This document shows, piece after piece, positions 54,097 through 62,220 of a DNA stretch of 64,000 nucleotides (positions are counted from its first letter, which is position 1; every line of letters begins with the position of its first letter). The notes under the pieces were generated by a model. It searched no databases, was not told the DNA's origin, and saw nothing but the letters and a program-made list of their open reading frames with translations. This DNA is from Alkaliphilus sp. NP8 (GTDB taxonomy: Bacteria > Bacillota > Clostridia > Peptostreptococcales > Natronincolaceae): positions 62,001-126,000 of the forward strand of contig JADWMM010000027.1 of NCBI GenBank assembly GCA_015978205.1. The letters run 5' to 3'. Made by a program: the position numbers and the translations under genes.

Positions 54097-55299
54097 TTGT
54101 CTAAATTTAATTCTCATTTTAGAATGAAAGAAGAGGATGCTATTTCTTATGCTAAGGAAAATTTAGATTTTTTTGATAAAGGAGCAGTACTAAAAGCAGC
54201 AGAAATAGGAGATGGAAATATAAATTATGTTTTTAGAGTTTGGGATATAGATTCACAAAAATCTGTTGTAATAAAGCAGGCAGATACTTTACTCAGATCA
54301 TCAGGAAGACCTTTAGATGTAGATAGAAATAGAATAGAAGCAGAAGTGTTAATGATGCAAGGAAAATTAGCTTCTGAAATTACACCTAAAGTATACAAAT
54401 ATGACCCTATTATGTGTGCAGTAATTATGGAAGATATAAGTGACCATGAAAACTTTAGAAAAGCCTTGTTAAAAAGACAAACTTTTCCTAAGTTAGCAGA
54501 TCATATTAGTGCATTTATTGTAGATACTCTATTACCAAGTACGGACCTAGTTATGGATTCTGGACAGAAAAAAGATAATGTAAAAAAATACATAAATAAA
54601 GATTTATGTAAAATATCTGAGGATTTAGTTTTTACAGAGCCGTATAAGGACTATAAAGGTAGAAATGTGATTTTAGAAGAAAATTTAGAGTTTGTAAAAA
54701 GAGAACTTTATAATGACAAAAAAATAATGTTAGAAGCAGGTAAATTGAAAAATAAATTTATGAATAATACTCAAGCATTAATTCATGGAGATCTTCATTC
54801 AGGCTCAATATTTGTAACAGAAGATTCTACAAAAGTGTTAGACCCTGAGTTCGCATTTTACGGGCCTATTGGATATGATTTAGGAAATGTAATTGGAAAT
54901 TTATTTTTTGCTTGGGTTAATGCTTATGTAACTGATAATGAAGAGAAGGAATTTTTAAACTGGGTTGAAAAAACTATAGAGGATATTGTAGTTCTATTTA
55001 AAGAAAAGTTTATTAAACTATACAAACAAATAGTAACTGATGTAATGGCAAAAGAAATAGATTTTATGGAGTGGTATTTAAAACAAATATTATGTGATAC
55101 TACTGGTTTTGCAGGTCTTGAAATAATAAGAAGAGTAGTTGGAGATTCAAAAGTAGCAGATGTAACAAATATTAAAAATGTTGATGATAGAATAAAAGCA
55201 GAAAGAGTGCTTATAAAAATAGGTAAGTCTTTTATAATAAACAGAAGTAACTTTCAATCTGGCAAAGATTATATTAATGAATTCTATAATAATATATAA
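54097..55299 (+). CDS. drdK: MtnK-family sugar kinase, DrdK-like
   Basis: 400 residues, TTG start after AAGGAG. Aminoglycoside-phosphotransferase-like kinase of the MtnK branch: INYVFRV and VVIKQAD for ATP, the catalytic HGDLHSGSIFV (about 230) and DPEFAFYGPIGYDLGNV (metal). Phosphorylates 5-deoxyribose or 5-methylthioribose at C1 to feed DrdI. A nucleosidase for 5'-deoxyadenosine/MTA is not adjacent and must be elsewhere. Confidence 0.82.
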   Translation: MSKFNSHFRMKEEDAISYAKENLDFFDKGAVLKAAEIGDGNINYVFRVWDIDSQKSVVIKQADTLLRSSGRPLDVDRNRIEAEVLMMQGKLASEITPKVYKYDPIMCAVIMEDISDHENFRKALLKRQTFPKLADHISAFIVDTLLPSTDLVMDSGQKKDNVKKYINKDLCKISEDLVFTEPYKDYKGRNVILEENLEFVKRELYNDKKIMLEAGKLKNKFMNNTQALIHGDLHSGSIFVTEDSTKVLDPEFAFYGPIGYDLGNVIGNLFFAWVNAYVTDNEEKEFLNWVEKTIEDIVVLFKEKFIKLYKQIVTDVMAKEIDFMEWYLKQILCDTTGFAGLEIIRRVVGDSKVADVTNIKNVDDRIKAERVLIKIGKSFIINRSNFQSGKDYINEFYNNI

Positions 55300-55424
55300 A
55301 TAAATTATTTAGAGCTAATCTTATAATTTTTGTATACAGATATATTTATTATTTACTATTCAATATGCAATAAAAAAATGATGCTAAAAAATGAAAATAT
55401 GGTTTTGATTTAAATACCTCTAAA

Positions 55425-55566
55425 CAAATGCAACACAATATACAAAACATGCATTTGTCGATGAATTCGTTAAATTAAACAAAGTAGCATTTTAAAAATT
55501 AATTTATATAATGTTGAAAATTCAATCTTATAATAAACGAATTTATATAAATTTGACAAGCATTTG
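55425..55566. repeat. Three CAAATGC/GCATTTG boxes upstream of putP
   Basis: CAAATGCA at 55425-55432 and TGCATTTG at 55450-55457 form a perfect 8-bp inverted repeat with 17-nt spacing; a third GCATTTG at 55560-55566 lies inside the promoter spacer. Possible operator for an unlinked regulator. The remainder of 55300-55424 holds no gene. Confidence 0.45.
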
Positions 55567-55581
55567 CAAAATTGTTATTAT
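55553..55581 (+). promoter_or_regulatory. Strong SigA-type promoter of the putP operon
   Basis: TTGACA (consensus -35), 17-nt spacer, TATTAT with a TG one base upstream (extended -10). Predicted start near 55588, giving a leader of about 115 nt that contains the two hairpins at 55589 and 55645. Confidence 0.8.
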
Positions 55582-55588
55582 ATAAACA

Positions 55589-55678
55589 CAATAATGACAA
55601 GAAATAATATATATTTGTCAATTATTGTTAAAAAAATAACCGATATTCAATATAAGATAGTCAATTTTTATATTGAAT
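55589..55678 (+). promoter_or_regulatory. Two hairpins in the putP leader
   Basis: CAATAATGACAA (55589-55600) pairs with TTGTCA-a-TTATTG (55615-55627), right at the expected 5' end. ATTCAATATAA (55645-55655) pairs with TTATATTGAAT (55668-55678), ending 11 bases before the GGGAGCGG ribosome site. No terminator T-run, so control of stability or translation is more likely than attenuation. Confidence 0.5.
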
Positions 55679-55703
55679 ACACAAAAAAAGGGAGCGGTAT
55701 TTA

Positions 55704-57185
55704 ATGTTAGAAGACAGTTGGGCCATATTAGCATCATTTATATTGTATTTAGGGTTTATGTTAGGAATAGGTATTTACTATTATAAGAAAACATCAAACT
55801 TATCAGACTATGTATTAGGAGGAAGAGGGCTCGGAAGTTGGGTTACTGCAATTAGTGCACAGGCATCAGATATGAGCGGGTGGCTTTTAATGGGACTTCC
55901 AGGAGCTGCTTACCTTACAGGTATGGAATCAATATGGATAGCAGTTGGTTTAGCAGTTGGTACATTTTTAAACTGGCAATTTGTTGCTGTTAGGCTTAGA
56001 AAATATACTGAAATAGCAGGAAATTCTTTAACGCTATCATCATATTTTGGAAATAGATTTAGAGACGAGAAAAATATTTTAAGAATAGTATCTTCAGCAA
56101 TAATTGTTTTTTATTTTTCTATTTATACAGCTTCTGGATTTGTAGCTGGAGGAAAACTTTTTAGTACAGTATTTGGTTTAGATTATACACTAGCTCTTAC
56201 AATAGGGGTTATAGTTATTATAGGATATACATTTTTAGGTGGATTCATGGCAGTTAGTACTACTGATTTAATTCAAGGGATCGTAATGTTTTTTGCAGTA
56301 GTAATTATACCATCTATTGGAATTTATATAAATGGAGGAGCAGCTGCTACTTTAGATAGCATTAGAAGTTTAAATGCAGAATTTTTAAATCCATTTACAG
56401 ATGTAAATGGTAATGCTTTAGGGTTACTAACAATAATATCATCTTTTGCATGGTGTTTTGGATACTTCGGTCAACCTCATATCTTAGTTCGTTTTATGGC
56501 TATTAAGTCATCATCTCAAATCAAAAAATCAAAAAGAATTGCAATGACTTGGGTTCTTATAAGTTTAGGGGCAGCAGTTATAGTTGGTATGGTAGGAAGT
56601 GTAATTATTCCAGAATCATTAGTAGACTCAGAACAAGTATTTATGGTTATGATTAATGGCTTACTTCCATCAGCTTTAGCAGGTGTATTTTTGTCAGCTG
56701 TATTGGCTGCAATTATGAGTACTGCAGATTCGCAACTTTTAGTTACTGCATCAGCTTTTTCTGAGGATCTTTACAAGCCACTTATTAATAAAAATGCAAC
56801 ACAGAAGCAGCTTTTAAACGTAAGTAGAATTGCAGTGTTAGCAATATCAATAATTGCTTATGTAATAGCATTAAATCCAAATAGTTCAGTATTAGCAATA
56901 GTTGCAAATGCATGGGCAGGATTTGGATCAGCCTTTGGACCAGTAGTTTTATTCTCTTTATTTTGGAAGAAGATGACAAAGGAAAGTGCAGTAGCTGGAA
57001 TGGTAGTAGGTGGGGCAGTAGTGTTTATATGGGGAAATATGACTGGCGGAATTTTCGAATTATATGAAATGGTTCCTGCATTCTTCTTATCTTGTATAGT
57101 AATTGTTATAACTACTCTTTTAGGCAAAGAACCTTCAAAAGAAATACAAGATGAGTTTGACTCTGTTATGAGTAGCGAAGCATAG
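55704..57185 (+). CDS. putP: Sodium/proline symporter, PutP type
   Basis: 493 residues, thirteen helices, solute:sodium symporter family: YVLGGRGLGSWVTAISAQAS and DMSGWLLMGLPGAAYLTG near the N-terminus, FGQPHILVRFMAIKS in the middle and STADSQLLVTASAFSEDLY later are PutP signatures. Probably takes up proline, a Stickland acceptor or osmolyte, but other amino acids are possible since the next gene handles D-cysteine-like substrates. Long controlled leader; 40 nt to the next gene. Confidence 0.9.
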   Translation: MLEDSWAILASFILYLGFMLGIGIYYYKKTSNLSDYVLGGRGLGSWVTAISAQASDMSGWLLMGLPGAAYLTGMESIWIAVGLAVGTFLNWQFVAVRLRKYTEIAGNSLTLSSYFGNRFRDEKNILRIVSSAIIVFYFSIYTASGFVAGGKLFSTVFGLDYTLALTIGVIVIIGYTFLGGFMAVSTTDLIQGIVMFFAVVIIPSIGIYINGGAAATLDSIRSLNAEFLNPFTDVNGNALGLLTIISSFAWCFGYFGQPHILVRFMAIKSSSQIKKSKRIAMTWVLISLGAAVIVGMVGSVIIPESLVDSEQVFMVMINGLLPSALAGVFLSAVLAAIMSTADSQLLVTASAFSEDLYKPLINKNATQKQLLNVSRIAVLAISIIAYVIALNPNSSVLAIVANAWAGFGSAFGPVVLFSLFWKKMTKESAVAGMVVGGAVVFIWGNMTGGIFELYEMVPAFFLSCIVIVITTLLGKEPSKEIQDEFDSVMSSEA

Positions 57186-57225
57186 TAATAAAAATATCAA
57201 CGTTATTTATGAAAAGGGGGATAAC

Positions 57226-58224
57226 ATGAGAATTCCTAAAAAAATTAGTCTTGCGAATTTACCTACCAAGATTGAAAAATTAGAAAAACTTTCTAGTACT
57301 TTAAGAGGTCCACAAATCTATATTAAAAGAGATGATCAAACTGGAACAGAGATTTCAGGAAATAAAATAAGAAAATTAGAATTTGCAGTACAAGAGGCTA
57401 TAGATAAAGGTTGTGATATGCTCATTACATGTGGTGGTGTTCAATCTAATCATGCAAGGGCTACAGCTGCTGTTGCTGCAAAATTAGGAATGTCTTCTTA
57501 TTTGGTTTTAAGAGGGTCGAAAAAAGAGGAATTAGAAGGAAATTACTTTTTAGATAAAGTATTAGGAGCTAAAATTCGTTTTATTAGTTCAGAAGAATAT
57601 AGTAACAATTTGATGCAGATTATGCAAGAAATAAAAGAAGAAATGATTAGTAAAGGGTATAAGCCTTACATTATGCCAACAGGAGCTTCAAATGGAATTG
57701 GTACTTTTGGATATTATGCAGCAATGGACGAAATTATTAATCAAGAAAAAGAAATGGGTATAAAATTTGATGCAGTAGTTACGGCAGTAGGATCAGGTGG
57801 AACTTATGCAGGACTTTTTCTAAGAAACAAGATGTTGAAAAACAATACAAAAATATATGGTATAAATATATGTGATGATGCAGAACATTTTAAAAATGAA
57901 ATTAATGATATTTTATATGAAAGCTTTGAGTACCTAGAAGATAATATTGATTTTTCTAAGGAAGAAATAAATATTATTGATGGATATGTAGGAGAAGGAT
58001 ATGCCTTAAGTCGTTCTGAAGAACTTGAATTTATCTATGAGTTAGCAAAGTTAGAAGGTGTTATATTAGATCCTGTTTATACTGGAAAGGCTATGTACGG
58101 ATTGGTAGATCAAATAAAAAAAGGTGTATTTAAAGATTTTAAAAATATATTATTTATTCATACTGGAGGATTATTTGGTTTATTTCCAAAACGAAATGAA
58201 TTTATAATTGAAGATAATATTTAA
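57226..58224 (+). CDS. dcyD: D-cysteine desulfhydrase / ACC-deaminase family PLP enzyme
   Basis: 332 residues, fold type II PLP enzyme. The catalytic Lys is in SGNKIRKLEF (about residue 46), Ser in GGVQSNHARA and the phosphate-binding loop is TAVGSGGTYAG. The family includes D-cysteine desulfhydrase (pyruvate, H2S, NH3), ACC deaminase and L-cysteate sulfo-lyase; the last two cannot be excluded. AAAGGGGG before ATG. Likely cotranscribed with the symporter upstream and the reductase downstream. Confidence 0.8.
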   Translation: MRIPKKISLANLPTKIEKLEKLSSTLRGPQIYIKRDDQTGTEISGNKIRKLEFAVQEAIDKGCDMLITCGGVQSNHARATAAVAAKLGMSSYLVLRGSKKEELEGNYFLDKVLGAKIRFISSEEYSNNLMQIMQEIKEEMISKGYKPYIMPTGASNGIGTFGYYAAMDEIINQEKEMGIKFDAVVTAVGSGGTYAGLFLRNKMLKNNTKIYGINICDDAEHFKNEINDILYESFEYLEDNIDFSKEEINIIDGYVGEGYALSRSEELEFIYELAKLEGVILDPVYTGKAMYGLVDQIKKGVFKDFKNILFIHTGGLFGLFPKRNEFIIEDNI

Positions 58225-58320
58225 AAGTGAAAATTTAGACTACTAATAAAAGGATTGATTTCCAAATATAAACATGTTAGAATGATTCTGATAAAAAAAT
58301 AACAAAATAGGAGGATGGAA

Positions 58321-60039
58321 ATGAAAAAATTAACTTTATGGTTGCTTGTATTTTCTTTAATATTTACATTTGGGTGTTCTGCAAATACCGATAATGTAGA
58401 TGAAGATATTTCAAGCACTGACTACAAGGAATCTACAAATACATATGAAGGTACAGGAATGGGCTATGGCGGTGAAATTACTATTGAGCTAGTTACTGAA
58501 GAAGACAAAATGGTAGATATTAAAATAGTATCTGAAGAAGAAACAGCTCCTGTAATGACTAGAGCATTTCCAATAATAAAACAGAGAATTTTAGAAGCTC
58601 AAACTCCTGTTGTAGATAGTGTAAGTGGAGCTACTTTTACATCTTTCGGTGTTAAGAAAGCTGTTGCAGAAGCTGCTAAGGAATACGGTAAGGACTTTGG
58701 AAAGATAACTTTAACTACTCAAGGTCCTGAAACAGAACGTAGAGATTTAGAACCTGTAGAAACTAAGCTACTTATTGTAGGTGGAGGACCTTCTGGACTT
58801 TCAGCAGCAATAAGTGCAAAAGAAGCTGGGTTAGATGATATTATATTAATTGAAAAACTAGATATTTTAAGTGGTAATGGTAAGTTTGATATGAACTTCT
58901 TTGATATGATTAATTCAAAAGCTCAAAAAGAAGATGGAATAGACATTACGCCAGAAGAGTTTGTAAAAAGTAAGGAATCAGCTTTTGATTCTGAAGAACG
59001 TAAAACTGTATGGGCTCAAGGAGCAAGTGAATTAGATGAATGGTTAAGAAGCTTTGGCGTTAATTTGAATCATAACTATGGAGATACTAGCCATATGGCA
59101 GAAAGTGATGCTTATGCAGGCGAACATATTCAAGATGGAATGGAAAAAAGAGTTGAAGAATTAGGCATAGATGTTCGCACTGGAACAAAAGGTTTAGATT
59201 TAATATTTGAAGAAGGTAAAGTTGTTGGTGTTAAAGTACAACAAAAAAATGACTACTATGATATTTTAGCAGATGCTGTAATCGTTTCAACTGGTGGTTT
59301 CTCTGCTAATGAAGATATGTTAGAAAAATATGCTCCTGGTGCTGAAATAGTTGAAACTTCTAACCAAATGGGAGCTACAGGAGATTTTGTACCTGTATTT
59401 GAAAAAAATAATATTCCATTAGAAAACATGGATGTACTTTCTGTATTTAAAATGATTATTAAAGACAGAAGAGATCTTACTGGAGCAGGGGATGGATTCA
59501 TTTTTGTTAATAAAGATGGAGAAAGGTTTGTAGATGAATCATCTAGGGGTCTTGAACTAGCTCATACTATACTAGATCAACCTGATGGAGAAGCTTATTA
59601 TGTGTACGATCAAAGACTTTATGATTCTGCGTATAGATTAAAGAAACATAATGACTTAGGATATCACGTAAAGGCAAATACTTTAGAGGAACTGGCGGAA
59701 AAACTAGGTATAGATGGAGATGCTCTTGTTAAATCAGTTGAAACATATAACAAAGCTATTGATGGAGAAATAGATGATCAATTTAGAGAAGAGCCTTTCA
59801 CTGAAAGATTCAGTGAAACTGGACCTTATTATGGTGTGCAAGTAGAATCTGCAATCCATATGACAAAAGGTGGAGTAGTAGCTAATGAAAAAGCTCAAGT
59901 TTTAAATGGAGATAAGGAAGTTATAGAGGGGCTATATGCTTCTGGTGAAGTTACTGCTACTAGTGGGGCATATAGTAGTTCTGTAGTATTTGGTAGAATA
60001 GCTGGGAAACAAGCAGCTGAATTTATACAAAGTAAATAG
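58321..60039 (+). CDS. Flavinylated fumarate-reductase-like lipoprotein (FMN_bind + FAD_binding_2)
   Basis: 572 residues from ATG 58321 (AGGAGG directly before the track ATG 58315 makes that start too close). Lipobox FTFGC with Cys19, then an FMN_bind domain (about 45-120) carrying the flavinylation motif SGATFTS (about 102-108; the GAT Thr should hold covalent FMN placed by ApbE), and a FAD_binding_2 flavoprotein reductase domain from about 140 (LLIVGGGPSGLSAAISAKEAG). This is the layout of secreted reductases such as UrdA-like urocanate or fumarate reductases fed by extracellular electron-transfer chains. The acceptor is unknown. Confidence 0.88.
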   Translation: MKKLTLWLLVFSLIFTFGCSANTDNVDEDISSTDYKESTNTYEGTGMGYGGEITIELVTEEDKMVDIKIVSEEETAPVMTRAFPIIKQRILEAQTPVVDSVSGATFTSFGVKKAVAEAAKEYGKDFGKITLTTQGPETERRDLEPVETKLLIVGGGPSGLSAAISAKEAGLDDIILIEKLDILSGNGKFDMNFFDMINSKAQKEDGIDITPEEFVKSKESAFDSEERKTVWAQGASELDEWLRSFGVNLNHNYGDTSHMAESDAYAGEHIQDGMEKRVEELGIDVRTGTKGLDLIFEEGKVVGVKVQQKNDYYDILADAVIVSTGGFSANEDMLEKYAPGAEIVETSNQMGATGDFVPVFEKNNIPLENMDVLSVFKMIIKDRRDLTGAGDGFIFVNKDGERFVDESSRGLELAHTILDQPDGEAYYVYDQRLYDSAYRLKKHNDLGYHVKANTLEELAEKLGIDGDALVKSVETYNKAIDGEIDDQFREEPFTERFSETGPYYGVQVESAIHMTKGGVVANEKAQVLNGDKEVIEGLYASGEVTATSGAYSSSVVFGRIAGKQAAEFIQSK

Positions 60040-60123
60040 TAAGATTTTATTGTTAATTAAAAATCAATAGTTAGGTAGCTAAAATAATAATAAGATAGTT
60101 CAAATTATGTATAGTTAAGTAAA

Positions 60124-60166
60124 AAAGACTTAGAAGAATACCAGAAGGTATGTCTTCTAAGTCTTT
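60124..60166 (+). terminator. Rho-independent terminator
   Basis: AAAGACTTAGAAGA pairs with TCTTCTAAGTCTTT; inner stem ATACC/GGTAT with AGAA loop. Ends the putP-dcyD-reductase operon. Confidence 0.85.
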
Positions 60167-60221
60167 AATTTATTTTTATATTGCATGAGTCCTAAGTAAC
60201 ATGTAAAAGTATAAAAGGCTA

Positions 60222-60258
60222 TGTTATTATAATAAACCTATCCTTCCAGGAAAGAAGG
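60222..60258 (+). promoter_or_regulatory. Promoter and 5' foldback of the small peptide mRNA
   Basis: Extended -10 TGTTATTAT (60222-60230) places the start near 60237. The leader CCTTC-caggaaa-GAAGG (60242-60258) can fold next to, and partly over, the GGGAGGTGAG ribosome site, as is usual for type I toxin mRNAs. Confidence 0.45.
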
Positions 60259-60264
60259 GAGGTG

Positions 60265-60289
60265 AGTCGCAATTGTCTCGACCAACACA
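60265..60289 (+). repeat. Direct repeat DRa (covers the peptide start codon)
   Basis: AGTCGCAATTGTC, TCGA, CCAACACA. The copy at 60411-60431 is identical apart from one G to A change and loss of the TCGA. The TTG start codon lies inside it. Confidence 0.8.
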
Positions 60290-60374
60290 AGACAAAGAGT
60301 ACATAGTAAAACTTATAACAGCAATCGCAGCTTTAATTACAGCAATAGCAACATTAATATCAGTAGTAAAGTAG
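60273..60374 (+). CDS. 33-residue hydrophobic peptide, candidate type I toxin
   Basis: TTG start behind the strong GGGAGGTGAG. A charged N-terminus (MSRPTQDKEYIVK) leads into one membrane helix (LITAIAALITAIATLISVV) ending in Lys; the alanine/isoleucine repeat AALITAIA is notable. It is missed by the ORF track. The mRNA ends in the hairpin one base after the stop. Beyond this lies a copy of its own start region plus a convergent promoter, so the peptide is likely held silent by antisense RNA. Size and layout resemble Fst-like toxins, but the sequence is not Fst. No homologue recognised. Confidence 0.65.
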   Translation: MSRPTQDKEYIVKLITAIAALITAIATLISVVK

Positions 60375-60405
60375 AAAAAGCAGGTGTTCACAGCACCTGC
60401 TTTTT
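60375..60405. terminator. Bidirectional terminator shared by peptide mRNA and antisense RNA
   Basis: AAAAAGCAGGTG pairs perfectly with CACCTGCTTTTT over 12 bp with a 7-nt loop; a T5 tract is available in both directions. Confidence 0.92.
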
Positions 60406-60410
60406 CTTTT

Positions 60411-60431
60411 AGTCACAATTGTCCCAACACA
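60411..60431 (+). repeat. Direct repeat DRb
   Basis: AGTCACAATTGTC-CCAACACA, the TCGA-less copy of DRa, located past the terminator and within the predicted antisense RNA. A small 6-bp inverted repeat (ACATAT 60429-60434, ATATGT 60442-60447) overlaps its end. Confidence 0.8.
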
Positions 60432-60458
60432 TATTTAATTAATATGTTTCTTATTCAT

Positions 60459-60488
60459 AGTATACCATATTTATAACTTTTTACACAA
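60459..60488 (-). promoter_or_regulatory. Minus-strand promoter converging on the peptide gene
   Basis: Read on the minus strand: TTGTGT (60488-60483), 18-nt spacer, TATACT (60464-60459). The predicted start is near 60452, directed toward the shared terminator. Confidence 0.5.
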
Positions 60489-60557
60489 TAAAATAGAAAT
60501 AATTTATAAACTAATTCTTTTTGTTTATATTAAGAATATTAACTCTATATAAATTTT

Positions 60558-60600
60558 AACTATAAAAATAGTAATAGGACCTATTACTATTTTTATAGTT
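60558..60600. terminator. Long perfect hairpin, bidirectional terminator
   Basis: 21-bp perfect inverted repeat AACTATAAAAATAGTAATAGG around a single central A, with T-rich flanks; ends the minus-strand pirin transcript. 60601-60715 has no gene. Confidence 0.85.
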
Positions 60601-60715
60601 TTTAATTATTTATAATATTTTAGTTACATAATGTTTTTCCAGCTATATCTAATGTTGCTTTTCTAGCTCCTCTGTAGGTAACTCAAGTGAATTTTATGTT
60701 TTTATTTGAATATTA

Positions 60716-61747
60716 CTATTTTACAAACTCCTCTTTAATATTTACACTACCATCTTCGTATTTAGAAAATCTGCCCTTGTTTTTTATATTAACAGGGTCA
60801 CTTCTATCCCAAGGCCAACCACCAAATTTAGTAGCATTATAATCTGAATATGCTTGTTTAATTTCATCCATATTATTCATTACAAATGGACCATAATTCA
60901 CTACAGGTTCATTTATAGGTTCACCTTCTAATAATAATAAGTAGCTATCTTTTTCACCATTTACAATTTCTATTTCCTCATCTCCAGCTAATTTCAAACT
61001 ACTATTAGTTTTTATAATGTTATTATCAATAGATATATTTTTTCCTTTATAATAATATAAATTTCTATTTAAAGAAGAAGAAATACTTGGCAAAGTAAAG
61101 CTAGCACCTGGTTCTAAATGAATAGTCCAAATTCCAACATGGTTATCTTTGTTATTAGCCCAGGAATTAGGGTTAGGGTCTAAGCTGTCTACATTTTTAT
61201 AAGAGCCTGCAATTACATTTATTGTAGCTATATTTCCAGAATCATTTTTTTCTTTTACAGTTGGGATATCCTCTGCCCATAACATTTTATAACTAGGTTC
61301 TACAAATTTATCTTTAGCTGGTAAGTTTAGCCATATTTGAAATAACTCCAAAGTGTTCTCCTTATCGTCATGTACTAAAGGGAACATTTCTGCATGTTGC
61401 ATTCCACTTCCAGCAGTCATCCATTGAACATCACCAGCACCGTATCTGCCAGTTGCACCTCTAGAGTCAGAGTGGTCTACATAGCCTTGAAGAACTACAG
61501 TTACTGTTTCAAAACCTCTATGTGGATGCACTGGAAATCCAGGAACATTTTTACCGTGATACATCTTCCAGCTATAGCTAAGGTCAAAATCATTTCCTAT
61601 GTTTCTTCCATTTAATTCTGATTTATCTACTTCCATATTTCCATTTCCACTAGGGTAATAATCTATATGATGCATTCTTGCTAAGTATGGATCTCCTACA
61701 TCTTCTCGAAACTTAAAATCTTCTATGCTAATAATTTTTTTATCCAT
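60716..61747 (-). CDS. Pirin-family cupin protein
   Basis: 343 residues, minus strand, TGGAGGGG before ATG. N-terminal pirin cupin with the metal-binding motifs HPHRGFETVT and GSGMQHAEMFP, then a second cupin-like half. Bacterial pirins bind Fe and some have quercetinase activity or act on pyruvate metabolism enzymes; function here unassigned. Long C-terminal tail (about 300-343) with GGWPWDRSDPV extends past the usual 230-290 residues. Confidence 0.88.
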   Translation of the reverse strand: MDKKIISIEDFKFREDVGDPYLARMHHIDYYPSGNGNMEVDKSELNGRNIGNDFDLSYSWKMYHGKNVPGFPVHPHRGFETVTVVLQGYVDHSDSRGATGRYGAGDVQWMTAGSGMQHAEMFPLVHDDKENTLELFQIWLNLPAKDKFVEPSYKMLWAEDIPTVKEKNDSGNIATINVIAGSYKNVDSLDPNPNSWANNKDNHVGIWTIHLEPGASFTLPSISSSLNRNLYYYKGKNISIDNNIIKTNSSLKLAGDEEIEIVNGEKDSYLLLLEGEPINEPVVNYGPFVMNNMDEIKQAYSDYNATKFGGWPWDRSDPVNIKNKGRFSKYEDGSVNIKEEFVK

Positions 61748-61995
61748 TTAATCCCCTCCATTTTATAAGTTATAAAATTTATATTTATATTTATACCTAT
61801 TATAAAGAACATTAAACTTATTCATATGGGATTAATAAATAAGTTAAATAAAAGTAAAAGTTAACATACTTAATATTCTTATTGTAGTAATGTATAATAG
61901 AAATAATAAATCCATATATGTTAGTCTTATTAAAGATAGTATAATATTAATATATAGAAAAAACATTCACACAATTTAATAAAGGAGAGATAAAC

Positions 61996-62220
61996 TTGGG
62001 TAATAATCATAATTTAAAAGCAGGTAAGAAATATAAACATTATAAAGGAAATGAATATTTAGTATTACATTTAGCTAAACACACAGAAACAGAAGAAGAA
62101 CTAGTTGTATACAAAGCATTGTATGGTGAATATGGAATCTGGGTAAGGCCTTTAGATATGTTTTTGGAGGAAGTTGAAGTAGATGGCGAGATGGTAAAAA
62201 GGTTTTCTGAGGTAGAATAG
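61996..62220 (+). CDS. DUF1653 protein
   Basis: 74 residues, TTG start after AAAGGAG. LKAGKKYKHYKGNEYLVLHLAKHTETEEELVVYKALYG and IWVRPLDMFLEEVEVDG fit the DUF1653 beta fold (KGxxYxV...hsEt.e..VvY..l). Its role is unknown. Ends within 1 nt of the SprT-like gene, so they are coupled. Confidence 0.85.
   Translation: MGNNHNLKAGKKYKHYKGNEYLVLHLAKHTETEEELVVYKALYGEYGIWVRPLDMFLEEVEVDGEMVKRFSEVE

Larger units (their letters stand above)
60370..60452 (-). ncRNA. Predicted antisense RNA (antitoxin) of the peptide locus
   Basis: Predicted transcript from the minus-strand promoter to the shared terminator, about 80 nt. It would carry a 5' hairpin (ACATAT/ATATGT), the complement of DRb, and the terminator stem. 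The DRb complement can pair with 21 nt of the peptide mRNA around its start codon (13 bp, 4-nt bulge, 8 bp; the single difference gives a G-U pair). Predicted from sequence only. Confidence 0.5.
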
